44,528 bases of DNA from SIG603 sp044432645 (GCA_044432645.1 JAWXUM010000021.1:1-44528); one strand, 5' to 3'; shown: positions 32,348-41,010, numbered from the stretch's first letter. Numbers and translations: made by a program. Notes: generated by a model not told the origin, from the sequence alone.

Positions 32348-33034
32348 ATGGAATATAAGATTTTTGGTGAGCCTTTATCAGCTGTAACTTGCACACTGCA
32401 ACCAGGTGAAGCTATGATAACAGAAAGCGGCTCTATGGTATGGATGACACCTAACATGAAAATGGAAACTACAACCGGTGGTGGTGTTGGTAAAATGTTC
32501 GGAAAACTTTTTTCAGGTGAAAAACTTTTCCAAAATCGTTATTCTGCTCAAGGTGGAGTAGGCGAAATTACTTTTGGGTCTAGCTTCCCTGGCTCTATTC
32601 GTGCTTTTGAAATAACTCCTGGAAAAGCTATTATAGCTCAAAAATCAGCTTTCTTAGCAAGCACTGAAGGTGTTTCACAAACTGTTCACTTTAAAAAAGA
32701 CTTTAGCTCTGGTATTTTTGGTGGCGAAGGTTTTATTATGCAAAAAATTAGTGGTAATGGTACTGCTTTTGTTGAAATAGATGGTTATGCAGCTGAATAT
32801 ACTTTAGCAGCTGGTGAATCTATGATTGTTGACACAGGTTACTTAGCTTGTATGGACGAAACATGCAAAATGGATGTTCAAACTGTTCCTGGTGTTAAAA
32901 ACATGTTATTTGGTGGCGAGGGTATTTTCAACACTGTTGTAACTGGCCCTGGTAAAATCATACTTCAAACTTTACCTGTTTCTGGTTTAGCAGCATCACT
33001 TGTTCCTTTCTTACCTTTCCAAGCAAAAAGCTAA
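32348..33034 (+). CDS. AIM24/TIGR00266 family protein
   Basis: This 228-residue beta-rich protein belongs to the TIGR00266/AIM24 group. Visible family traits are the opening LQPGEAMITESGSMVWMTPNM, the GGGVGKMFGKLFSGEKLFQNRY segment, and internal repeat strands ending in GPGKIILQTLPV. It has no signal peptide or membrane helix. Eukaryotic AIM24 acts in mitochondrial inner membrane organisation; the bacterial function is undefined. GGAGG lies seven bases upstream of the ATG. It is a single-gene transcript with a strong terminator. Confidence 0.9.
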   Translation: MEYKIFGEPLSAVTCTLQPGEAMITESGSMVWMTPNMKMETTTGGGVGKMFGKLFSGEKLFQNRYSAQGGVGEITFGSSFPGSIRAFEITPGKAIIAQKSAFLASTEGVSQTVHFKKDFSSGIFGGEGFIMQKISGNGTAFVEIDGYAAEYTLAAGESMIVDTGYLACMDETCKMDVQTVPGVKNMLFGGEGIFNTVVTGPGKIILQTLPVSGLAASLVPFLPFQAKS

Positions 33035-33046
33035 TTAAATTAACGC

Positions 33047-33079
33047 AAAAAATGAGGGTATCAAAGCCCTCATTTTTTT
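33047..33079. terminator. Bidirectional terminator between AIM24 and the ion channel gene
   Basis: AAAAAATGAGGG (33047-33058) and CCCTCATTTTTT (33067-33078) form a perfect 12-bp stem with an 8-base loop and a T run in each direction. Two convergent genes share it. Confidence 0.88.
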
Positions 33080-33089
33080 ATGCCTATTT

Positions 33090-33929
33090 TTAATCTTCAA
33101 TTAATCTTTCAATTTGAGCAACTTGCTCTTTTAGCGCTAGTACTTCTCTTTTAAGCATTTCGTCTTTATTTTCTGCAAGCAACTTAAGTTCTTCTCTTTT
33201 TTCGCTTTCGGTTGCCTCGCTAATTGTATTTACAACAATACCAACCACAACATTCATCATAACAAAGGCACTTACCAAAACAAATGGTACAAAGTATATC
33301 CATGCCCACGAAAAGACTTCCATAACAGGTCTTGAAATGCCCATAGACCAGCTTTCAAGTGTCATAACTTGGAACAATGTATAAAAACTGCTACCTATAT
33401 TTCCAAACCACTCTGGGAAATCTGCTCCAAATAATGTTGTCCCCATAACGGCAAATACATAAAATATTATTAAAAGAAGCAAGGCAGACCACAAAATGCT
33501 TGTAATAGATTTTCCAATTGCTTTAATGATTATATTCAGTTTTGACACGCCCGATACCATTCTTAAAGCTCTTACACTTTTTAGTGTTTTTAGAACACGG
33601 AACACACGTAAAACTCTGAACACTGACAAGAATGACAAATCTGATAAAATAGATGTTAAGACTATTATAAAATCAAAAACATTAAATCCAGTTTTAAAAA
33701 ATGTAAACTTATATACAAAAAGTTTCAATAAAATTTCCAATGTAAAAATCACAAGACAAATAGTATCAATAACTGTCAAATATGTACCAATACTTTGATT
33801 TACAGCCTGTGAAGTTTGCAAACCTAATAAAATTGCATTAAGCAAAATTATTACTAAAATTGTGTTTTCGAATTTGGAATTTTCAATAAATAATTTTAAT
33901 TTATTTTGAACAGAAGTCGCCTTTCCCAT
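33090..33929 (-). CDS. Voltage-gated sodium channel, NaChBac/NavAb type
   Basis: The ~279-residue protein is one six-helix channel subunit that would assemble as a tetramer. Helices S1 to S3 lie at about 22-100. S4 has basic residues at every third position (R105, R108, R111, K114, K117, R120, R123). The pore loop contains the filter TLESWSM (190-196), and S6 is at about 211-236. The last ~30 residues form a likely coiled coil. The filter is the form known for sodium-selective bacterial channels. ATG at 33929 has GGGGGT upstream. It may serve sodium entry linked to motility or pH balance, but nothing nearby shows this. Confidence 0.92.
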   Translation of the reverse strand: MGKATSVQNKLKLFIENSKFENTILVIILLNAILLGLQTSQAVNQSIGTYLTVIDTICLVIFTLEILLKLFVYKFTFFKTGFNVFDFIIVLTSILSDLSFLSVFRVLRVFRVLKTLKSVRALRMVSGVSKLNIIIKAIGKSITSILWSALLLLIIFYVFAVMGTTLFGADFPEWFGNIGSSFYTLFQVMTLESWSMGISRPVMEVFSWAWIYFVPFVLVSAFVMMNVVVGIVVNTISEATESEKREELKLLAENKDEMLKREVLALKEQVAQIERLIED

Positions 33930-34004
33930 AGATACCCCCAACTTTCCTTAATTTTAACATACTTATAATATCACAATATTTTTAATTTTTCAAGCGAATA
34001 TGAA

Positions 34005-34031
34005 AAGTAGCCGTCAAAATGACGACTACTT
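34005..34031 (-). terminator. Terminator after the SH3-lysozyme gene
   Basis: AAGTAGTCGTCA and TGACGGCTACTT (minus strand) form a 12-bp stem with one G-T pair and a short loop, followed by TTTC. It starts five bases after the stop codon at 34036. Confidence 0.65.
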
Positions 34032-34035
34032 AAAA

Positions 34036-37000
34036 TTATTGATATTGGCTCATACAACTTGGATATACAAAATCGTATGTGTTAACTTTATAATTAGAGT
34101 TTGAAGATGAAGCTTCTTCATAATTTTCATACAAGAAAATTTTAGCTTCGGCCAATCTTCTATACAAAAGACCTGGCAAGCACTCACCACCAGCTACATG
34201 CCATTCGAGTATTTTAAACGCAAATGCCATGCTGTCTACATATGTTAAGTCGTGTGAGCCTGTGTAATCATCAAGTGTTACATAACCTGCTCTTATCCAG
34301 CCTGTTTCTGTAAATGATGAAGATGTAATTTGATACCAAGTTTCGCCTGTACTTTCGTCACGTGTGTAGCCTGTAACTGTTACAGATGTACCAGAAGCCA
34401 AACTGCTAACAATAGCTGTAGAACTTGTTGAATTGCTTGAATAAACGCCAGTAGAACTAATTGTTGTGCCTTTATAAGAATTGCTTGTACTAATGTTTAA
34501 CGAACTATAATCGACTGCTGTTAGTAATACACTCCTTAAAGTTGAACTGCTTGTCCACGCTGTTCCAACATTGTAAGAAAAACTTACCATTGCGTCAAAC
34601 TGTGCTTGTGTTACAAGAAGATTATTTTTAGAAATCATGCTATTTACAGCACTTGTATAAGCCCCTTGATTAACTGTATCAACAAGCATTGCCATAGCTT
34701 CAGTTGCTGTTAAATTGTTATAAAAAGTTTCGTTTTCATTAATTACATAACCATAACCAACTGTTGGTATTCCGTTTGCTAGAGTATCAGCATAAACTGT
34801 TGCTGAAAAGCCTTCGAACCCAGCGATAATTGAAATCATTTCTGAACTTACTAGACGGCTTTCACTGCTTGATTGTGTTCCGTTTTCAACTTTTACAGTA
34901 AACTCATAATAATCGCTTGAATAACTATCCCCTATTTTAGAATAAGCTTTTACCGTATATTCACCTTCGGTTAAAGTTAATGAAGCTGTAAAAATTTTAA
35001 CTTCGTTTGTTGCTAGACCTGTACTTGTCTGACTTTCTGTAGTATAAGTTGTAGTTGTTAGTGTTTCGCCATTAGAAATAACAAATTTAATGCCAGTTTT
35101 TTCGGTATCGGTTACAGCGGCAAGGTTAAATGTTTCTCCAGAAACAGGGGTGTTTTCCTGTGAATATGCAAAACGTATATTATCGGCATCTGTTACAGTT
35201 ACTTTACAAGTTGCAGTCGAAGTACCACTGCTGTCGGTTGCTGTTATAGTCGCAGTACCCTGTGACACGGCATAAACAAAACCTCCACTTACTGTTGCTA
35301 CAGTTTCGTCACTTGAAGACCATGTTACGCTACTTCCATTTGTTGCACTAGCTGTCAAGTAAAGTGTTTCATATTTACTTATCGATTTGCTAGAGGCTGA
35401 AATTGTCACTGTTCCTGCTGTGGTGCTAGGTGAATAATCAGAAACATAATCTGCTGATACATAGCCAACTGTTCCGTCAGATGTTTCAACTTTATACCAA
35501 GAAGAACTTGTCTTCTCTAAAAGTGTAACAACAGTTCCTTTAGATAAAACTTTTAAAACTGTGCTACTTGTGCTAGCTGATGTCCTTAAATTAAGCCCAC
35601 TACTAGCTGTTGTAATTAGATATTCTGTGCTATCAGTGCTGTCGCTGTCGGTAGTTGCTGTTAAATATGTGTAATAAACGTAACCAGATGTACCGTCGCT
35701 AAGTGTTACGGCGTACCAACTAGAACTGTCGTCAGTTACTGTTACAATAGTACCTGTAGAAATAACTGAAATTATACTATAGCTTGTACCTTTACCCGAC
35801 CTAAAATTAACTCCACTGATAACTTTTGCACTGTAGCCTTCAACGGTAGGTGTTGGAGTGGCTGTTGCCGTTGCCGTTGGAGTAGCAGTAGGTGTTGCAG
35901 TCGCTGTAGCTGTTGGTGTTGGTGTTGCAGTTACTGCTACATCAACAGTTATATAACTAGAATGAATATAACCAGTTGTTCCGTCAGTAAGTTGAACTTT
36001 GTACCATGTACTGTTTGATGTGTCTAAAACAGTTATACGAGTTGATTTAGCGACAACTTTTATAATGCTATAACTTGTGCCTTTTCCAGAACGCAAATTA
36101 ACGTTTGCTGTTGTTGTTGCATTGTGTTCAGACGAATAATCTGGTGGTGTTACTGTTGTAACGCTGTCAGTTGTTTGAGTTAAATATGTATAATAAACAT
36201 AGCCAGTTACGCCATCTGCTGTTTTTACATAATACCATTTAGAGTTAGAGTCGTCTAAAACTTCTACCACTGTGCCTGTTAGAAGTTCATCCAAAATAGT
36301 ATAACTTGTGCTTGGGCCTTTTCTAAAGTTAACATCATCTACAACTTTAGCGTTGTAAGTGCTTGTACTAGAAGAGTCGGATGAAGTTAAATCATCACTT
36401 GTATTAGTTACATAAGAATAGTAAACATAACCTTGCGTACCCTCTGATGTTTGAACATAATACCATTTAGAATTAGAGTCGTCTAAAACTTGCACCACTG
36501 TACCAGTAGAAAGACCAGTAATTATGCTATAGCTTGTACTAGGTCCTGTTCTAAAATTAACATTACTTACAACTTTTACGTTATATGTACCTGTTGAAGT
36601 ATCGGACGAAGTTAAATCGTCTGTTGTTTGTGTAAGATAAGTATAGTAAACATAGCCAGTAGTTCCGTCAGAAGTTTTTATGTAGTACCAATTCGAATTT
36701 GCTGTACTCAAAACTTCAACCACTGTACCAGTTGAAAGACCTGTAATTATGCTATAGCTTGTGCTAGGGCCTGTTCTAAAATTAACATTACTAACAACTT
36801 TTGCGTTAAAAGAACTTGAACTTGAGGTACTGCTTACTTGTATGTAATCTGAATGCATATACCCAGAATTACCACTAGAAGAAGTAACTTTGTACCAAGT
36901 ACTGTTAGATGTGTCAGTAATAGTAATAGTGCTACCTTTTGCGACAACCTCTATTACACTGTAACTAGTACCAGCACCTTTTCTAAGGTTAACATTTGCT

Positions 37001-37122
37001 GTAGTGTACCCAGTAGTACTTGCAGCCTCGGCTTGATAAACTGGAAAACAACTAAAAAGTATTACAACTGCTAAAAAACTAGCTATATATTTTATGATTT
37101 TATTATTTTTCGTCAAAGTCAT
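34036..37122 (-). CDS. Secreted lysozyme (GH24-like) with eight SH3-like domains and a Big2 domain
   Basis: The 1028-residue protein begins with a signal peptide (to about 34, ending AEA-A). SH3b units follow at about 37-97, 105-165, 179-241, 256-317, 333-393, 429-490 and 500-562. A TP/TA-repeat linker lies at 399-426. Then come a Big2-like Ig domain (570-643), a second Ig-like domain (648-747) and a T4-lysozyme-type catalytic domain (about 756-1005). E770, D779 and T787 match the T4 triad E-D-T. An eighth SH3-like unit (about 890-952) is inserted before the final lysozyme helices (HVAGGECLPGLLYRRLAEAK). It should cut peptidoglycan while anchored to the wall. ATG at 37122 has AAGGTG upstream. 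Confidence 0.9.
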   Translation of the reverse strand: MTLTKNNKIIKYIASFLAVVILFSCFPVYQAEAASTTGYTTANVNLRKGAGTSYSVIEVVAKGSTITITDTSNSTWYKVTSSSGNSGYMHSDYIQVSSTSSSSSFNAKVVSNVNFRTGPSTSYSIITGLSTGTVVEVLSTANSNWYYIKTSDGTTGYVYYTYLTQTTDDLTSSDTSTGTYNVKVVSNVNFRTGPSTSYSIITGLSTGTVVQVLDDSNSKWYYVQTSEGTQGYVYYSYVTNTSDDLTSSDSSSTSTYNAKVVDDVNFRKGPSTSYTILDELLTGTVVEVLDDSNSKWYYVKTADGVTGYVYYTYLTQTTDSVTTVTPPDYSSEHNATTTANVNLRSGKGTSYSIIKVVAKSTRITVLDTSNSTWYKVQLTDGTTGYIHSSYITVDVAVTATPTPTATATATPTATPTATATATPTPTVEGYSAKVISGVNFRSGKGTSYSIISVISTGTIVTVTDDSSSWYAVTLSDGTSGYVYYTYLTATTDSDSTDSTEYLITTASSGLNLRTSASTSSTVLKVLSKGTVVTLLEKTSSSWYKVETSDGTVGYVSADYVSDYSPSTTAGTVTISASSKSISKYETLYLTASATNGSSVTWSSSDETVATVSGGFVYAVSQGTATITATDSSGTSTATCKVTVTDADNIRFAYSQENTPVSGETFNLAAVTDTEKTGIKFVISNGETLTTTTYTTESQTSTGLATNEVKIFTASLTLTEGEYTVKAYSKIGDSYSSDYYEFTVKVENGTQSSSESRLVSSEMISIIAGFEGFSATVYADTLANGIPTVGYGYVINENETFYNNLTATEAMAMLVDTVNQGAYTSAVNSMISKNNLLVTQAQFDAMVSFSYNVGTAWTSSSTLRSVLLTAVDYSSLNISTSNSYKGTTISSTGVYSSNSTSSTAIVSSLASGTSVTVTGYTRDESTGETWYQITSSSFTETGWIRAGYVTLDDYTGSHDLTYVDSMAFAFKILEWHVAGGECLPGLLYRRLAEAKIFLYENYEEASSSNSNYKVNTYDFVYPSCMSQYQ
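35855..35935 (-). repeat. Low-complexity repeat encoding the Pro/Thr/Ala linker
   Basis: Short GTTGCC/GTTGGAGT-type units repeat here and encode alternating TP and TA residues between the fifth and sixth SH3 units. Such tracts can change length by slippage, which would change domain spacing without breaking the frame if the change is a multiple of three. Confidence 0.7.
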
Positions 37123-37135
37123 TATAAACACCTTA

Positions 37136-37199
37136 CTGTAATTATTTTGTCATAATTATAACATAGAAACCATAAAATTGCAAGTCTGTAATTATTTTG
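37136..37199 (-). promoter_or_regulatory. Lysozyme promoter flanked by 14-bp direct repeats
   Basis: On the minus strand TTGCAA (37183-37178) and TATAAT (37160-37155) are 17 bases apart. The sequence CAAAATAATTACAG occurs twice, at 37199-37186 just upstream of the -35 and at 37149-37136 over the likely start site, exactly 50 bases apart. The promoter call is firm; a regulatory role of the repeats is inferred. Confidence 0.72.
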
Positions 37200-37240
37200 G
37201 CATTTTATTACAAAAATCAGCATATTTTGTAATAAAATGC
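37200..37240. repeat. 41-bp inverted repeat with 16-bp perfect arms
   Basis: GCATTTTATTACAAAA (37200-37215) and TTTTGTAATAAAATGC (37225-37240) are perfect reverse complements around nine bases. It lies between the DUF3006 operon terminator and the lysozyme promoter, directly next to one of the 14-bp repeats. There is no T run after it. Confidence 0.65.
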
Positions 37241-37245
37241 ATGAA

Positions 37246-37270
37246 AAGAGGTGCCATTACGACACCTCTT
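37246..37270 (-). terminator. Terminator after the DUF3006 gene
   Basis: AAGAGGTG and CACCTCTT form an 8-bp stem with a 9-base loop, followed by TTTC on the minus strand, 15 bases after the stop at 37285. Confidence 0.65.
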
Positions 37271-37284
37271 AACACTTATTAAAA

Positions 37285-37506
37285 TTATTCGCCTAAAAAT
37301 GCAGCCAATTTTTCTTTTTCTGCGTGAAATTTAATGGCATTTTCCCCACTGTCCATAGTGATTACTCCGTCATCATCTATTGCAATAGTTGAGCCTACTG
37401 TCGCTTCAGCTGGAAGTTCAGTAATTTCTAGTGCAAAATAATTTTGCTCTTTATCTCTAGCGATTGCGTAAGGTTTTTCGATTTTTTCAATTGTTAAGTA
37501 TTTCAT
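37285..37506 (-). CDS. DUF3006 family protein
   Basis: This ~73-residue protein has the small beta-barrel pattern of DUF3006: YLTIEKIEKPYAIARDKEQNYFALEITELPAEATVGSTI. Such proteins commonly sit next to ComEC-like metallo-beta-lactamase hydrolases, as here, but their role is unknown. ATG at 37506 was chosen since AAAGGA is nine bases upstream; the ATG at 37515 lies directly on that site. It overlaps the end of the hydrolase gene by 20 bases and ends the tepA-ftsK operon. Confidence 0.75.
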   Translation of the reverse strand: MKYLTIEKIEKPYAIARDKEQNYFALEITELPAEATVGSTIAIDDDGVITMDSGENAIKFHAEKEKLAAFLGE

Positions 37507-38389
37507 ATTTTTCATCCTTTGTTGATATAATTAAATTTGTTCCATCATTTGTCAGTATCATAACATTGCCGTCTTCGTCTGTTCTTAAATAATCAATTTG
37601 CAAACTATCTAAATTGTTTAAAACTTGGTAACTTGGAAATGAATATGAATTTTCGCCAGTGGAAATTATTGCTAAAATTGGGTCTACATATGCTAAAAAT
37701 TCTAAAGTGCTAGAACTGCTACTGCCGTGATGTCCCACTTTTAAAATATCGCTTTGTATATCAATAGAATTTTCTACAAGTAGATTTTCGGTTTCTTCTT
37801 CGGCATCGCCTGTAAAAAGAATATCTAGGTCGTAAAACTCAAGTTTTATAATTAAAGAAGCATTATTCGATGATGAATTTTCGTTATCAAAAACTGTTAT
37901 TTCAAAATTCAAATCTCCAAAATTCATATTTTGGCTTTCGTTTAACATTACAAAATCCATATTTTGGGTAGCATTTAACAACAGGCTGTAAGCCTCACTT
38001 GTGCTAACTACGTTGTTTATGTAAACACTGTCCACCTGATAATCTTCGATTATTTTATAAGCTCCACCTATATGGTCGCTGTCGGCATGGCTTAAAAACA
38101 TAATATCAATTTTTTCTATACTACGCTTTTGCAAATATGTATTGATATTATCGTAAGAATTTTCGGTGCCAGTATCTATTAAAAACACATAGTCTTCGTA
38201 CTCAATCAAAATACAGTCAGCACAACCTACATCTAAAAAATGCACTGATAAATTGTAATCGTCGGCTAAAAATTCCCTGTTCCCTATCGTTTTAGAAATA
38301 TTTACCCAAAAATTATTTCCAAAACTTGTAAGGCTAAAAACTGCGACACCTATACAAATTATAATAATTACTCTCTTAAACTTCTTCAT
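37487..38389 (-). CDS. ComEC C-terminal-like metallo-beta-lactamase fold hydrolase
   Basis: The 300-residue protein starts with a signal anchor (about 6-24), and the hydrolase domain would lie outside the membrane. It has VHFLDVGCADCILIE, the metal motif HADSDH (101-106), a TGDAEEE metal residue and KVGHHGSSSSS near 217. This is the stand-alone ComEC/Rec2 C-terminal type, thought to be a DNase or phosphodiesterase. No ComEC channel part is present. It overlaps the ftsK stop by 14 bases and is followed by the DUF3006 gene, a frequent pair. Confidence 0.85.
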   Translation of the reverse strand: MKKFKRVIIIICIGVAVFSLTSFGNNFWVNISKTIGNREFLADDYNLSVHFLDVGCADCILIEYEDYVFLIDTGTENSYDNINTYLQKRSIEKIDIMFLSHADSDHIGGAYKIIEDYQVDSVYINNVVSTSEAYSLLLNATQNMDFVMLNESQNMNFGDLNFEITVFDNENSSSNNASLIIKLEFYDLDILFTGDAEEETENLLVENSIDIQSDILKVGHHGSSSSSTLEFLAYVDPILAIISTGENSYSFPSYQVLNNLDSLQIDYLRTDEDGNVMILTNDGTNLIISTKDEKYEILNN

Positions 38390-40991
38390 CTGACTTTTGC
38401 ATGTTTCGTTCTAACCACTGATTGTGCGTCATTAAAACTTGTCTTGGTTTAGAGCCTTCGTGTGGGCCAACTATTCCCATTTGCTCCATTTCATCTATTA
38501 ATCTGCCAGCCCTTGCGTAACCTAAACGCAAACGTCTTTGAAGTAGTGAAGTCGAAGCTTGACCGGCGTCTACAACGCATTTTATAGCATCGCTCATCAT
38601 TGGGTCGTCACTGCCTTGATTATCTGATTTTTCTGATTTAGAATTATCCAAGACAGCGTTTTTCTCAATGTCTTCAATAATTTTTTCATCATACTCAATA
38701 ACACGGCTCTTTTTAACAAATTCAACAATAGCTTCTATTTCTGTTTCTGTTACAAAACAACCTTGAATTCTAGTAGGCTTATGGTTGCCAACTGGTGAGT
38801 AAAGCATGTCGCCCTGTCCTAGAAGTTTTTCAGCACCTTGGCTGTCTAAAATTGTCCTTGAATCTATAGCAGAAGAAACTGCAAAAGCAATACGGCTAGG
38901 AATATTTGCTTTAATCAAACCTGTTACAACATCTACAGTTGGACGCTGAGTAGCAACAACTAAATGCATACCAGCAGCACGAGCCATTTGAGCAAGCCGA
39001 CAAATAGAATCTTCAACCTCATGAGGTGCTGCCATCATCAAATCGGCAAGCTCGTCGATTATAATTACAACTTGAGGCATTTTAAGCATAGGTTGACCAT
39101 TTTCATCTTCGTATTCGTTAAGTTTTGCCATTTGGTTATACCCTGTTAAATCTTTTACATTATACTCTGCAAAAATTTTATAACGATTTAGCATTTCGGT
39201 AACTGCCCAGTTTAAAGCACCAGCAGCTTTTCGTGGGTCTGTAACAACAGGCACAAGCAAATGAGGAATACCGTTGTAAATACCAAGTTCTACAACTTTT
39301 GGGTCTATCATCAAAAATCTTACATCGTCAGGGCTTGATTTATAAATAAGACTTATAACCAAAGAGTTAATACAAACAGATTTACCTGAACCGGTTGTAC
39401 CTGCAATTAATGTATGTGGCATTTTTGCTAAATCTGCCACTTGAACTTGACCTGCTATATCCCTACCCAAAACAACTGTCAAATTGCTTTTTGACATTAT
39501 GAATTGATTAGACTCTATAAGTTCCCTCATACGCACAATATTTTTAATTTTATTTGGAATTTCGATGCCTACAGCAGCTTTGCCAGGGATTGGTGCTTCA
39601 ATTCTGACACCTGTTGCCGCCAAATTAAGCGCAATATCGTCGGCTAAATTTGTAATTTTACTTATTTTAACTCCTGGAGCTGGTTGAAGTTCATATCTTG
39701 TTACAGACGGACCTGCGCATATGTCTGTAATTTTTGTTTGAACACCAAAGCTTTGAAGAGTATCAACCAATTTAATACCTACTGATTGAAGCTGTTTTGT
39801 TTGAATTTCTGCGTTGTTTTTAGGTGCTGTCGCCAAAAGATGAAGTGGTGGGAAACAATACTGATAATCTTCTTTGCCGTCATACAAAGCCATTTGAGCA
39901 TTGGTAGCAATTTCGTTTTTCTCAGCTTCTTCTTTTTTCTTTATAAACTCTTCGGCAGCTTTTGCAACGTCTTCTAAAACTTCTTGACTTGTATTTATTG
40001 GAGTAGCTACAGAACTTGGGACGGCTACACTTCTAACTTCGTTGTTTGCTTCGTTGTTTGCTTCATTATGTTCTTCTTTTGCAGTTTCTTTTTCTTTAAA
40101 TGAAACTTCGCTACTTGACGAAATATCTTCTATTACAGTTTCGACTTTTGGTTCATCACTTTCAGTTTTTATCCCAAAAACTTTATTTAAATTATCAAGC
40201 GAAGTTTCCTTTTTTTCAACCTTTTTATTTTTTGCTGGCTGAAAATATGTTGGATTAATTTCAAATTCTTCTTTGAAAGAGTCTATTTCGGCTTCTTCTT
40301 GCTTTTTAATTCTTTCTTCTTTTTTCTTTTCTGCTACTGTTTTTATACCTTTTCCAACAACTTTCGCTGGCTTTGTAACAGCTTTAATAAGGCTTAATAA
40401 AGTTATGCCTGTTAAAATCATGGCAAGCACAATTATTAAGATAATACTTACAATTTTCGCACCTAAAACTCCTAAAATCAGCACTAAAAGCTCACCAATA
40501 CCTACACCGATAAGTCCAGCTGACTGTCCTACTGTACCTGCATTAAACCAATAAACTACTCCCGCCCAAAAACCTGTTTCTTCTGGCAAAACTGCACCTG
40601 AAAAAATATGTACCGTTGAGCAAATCATAATAATTATTCCAGCTGTTAATGAAATTCGTACTGCAATGTTTGCACTTTGTTTTTCAAGTGCTGTAATTAC
40701 CGCTAAATACATGAACAAAACTGGCCATAATATTGCCCATATCCCAAACAATCCTGTAAATAAACAGTGAAGCCAATACCAAAGTGCTTCGCCTTGTATG
40801 AACACAATTGCCCCCATTAATATAGATGAGAAAAACATAATAGTTGCAACTAATTGTTTGTTCATTTTCTTTTTTTCTGGTTTTTTTCCTTTGTTTTCAG
40901 TTGTTTTTATTTCTTTTGTGTTGGCTTTGCTTTGGCTAGTTTTAGCTTTTTGTGTTTTGCTTGTTTTCGCAGTGCTTTTTTGTGTCGCCAA
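38376..40991 (-). CDS. ftsK: DNA translocase FtsK/SpoIIIE
   Basis: The 871-residue ATPase pumps chromosomal DNA across a closing septum. It has a basic K/T/S-rich N-terminus, four to five membrane helices (about 45-205), a charged linker, the alpha/beta motor domain with Walker A AGTTGSGKS (about 530-538) and Walker B VIIIDELADL, and a C-terminal winged-helix gamma domain (TSLLQRRLRLGYARAGRLIDEME) for reading orienting sequences. The start is TTG at 40991, with GGGGGA seven bases upstream. tepA directly precedes it, as in Bacillus next to spoIIIE, which leans the call towards SpoIIIE, though sequence alone does not separate the two. Confidence 0.95.
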   Translation of the reverse strand: MATQKSTAKTSKTQKAKTSQSKANTKEIKTTENKGKKPEKKKMNKQLVATIMFFSSILMGAIVFIQGEALWYWLHCLFTGLFGIWAILWPVLFMYLAVITALEKQSANIAVRISLTAGIIIMICSTVHIFSGAVLPEETGFWAGVVYWFNAGTVGQSAGLIGVGIGELLVLILGVLGAKIVSIILIIVLAMILTGITLLSLIKAVTKPAKVVGKGIKTVAEKKKEERIKKQEEAEIDSFKEEFEINPTYFQPAKNKKVEKKETSLDNLNKVFGIKTESDEPKVETVIEDISSSSEVSFKEKETAKEEHNEANNEANNEVRSVAVPSSVATPINTSQEVLEDVAKAAEEFIKKKEEAEKNEIATNAQMALYDGKEDYQYCFPPLHLLATAPKNNAEIQTKQLQSVGIKLVDTLQSFGVQTKITDICAGPSVTRYELQPAPGVKISKITNLADDIALNLAATGVRIEAPIPGKAAVGIEIPNKIKNIVRMRELIESNQFIMSKSNLTVVLGRDIAGQVQVADLAKMPHTLIAGTTGSGKSVCINSLVISLIYKSSPDDVRFLMIDPKVVELGIYNGIPHLLVPVVTDPRKAAGALNWAVTEMLNRYKIFAEYNVKDLTGYNQMAKLNEYEDENGQPMLKMPQVVIIIDELADLMMAAPHEVEDSICRLAQMARAAGMHLVVATQRPTVDVVTGLIKANIPSRIAFAVSSAIDSRTILDSQGAEKLLGQGDMLYSPVGNHKPTRIQGCFVTETEIEAIVEFVKKSRVIEYDEKIIEDIEKNAVLDNSKSEKSDNQGSDDPMMSDAIKCVVDAGQASTSLLQRRLRLGYARAGRLIDEMEQMGIVGPHEGSKPRQVLMTHNQWLERNMQKSDEEV

Positions 40992-41010
40992 TTAAAATTC
41001 CCCCTATGTA

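Noticed and set aside
34700..37100. Repeated blocks as a CRISPR array
   Set aside because: The repeats are long, diverged and in frame; they encode SH3 units of the lysozyme.
38376..40991. Frame problem at ftsK because no ATG is present
   Set aside because: TTG with a well-placed GGGGGA site explains the start and gives a full-length protein.
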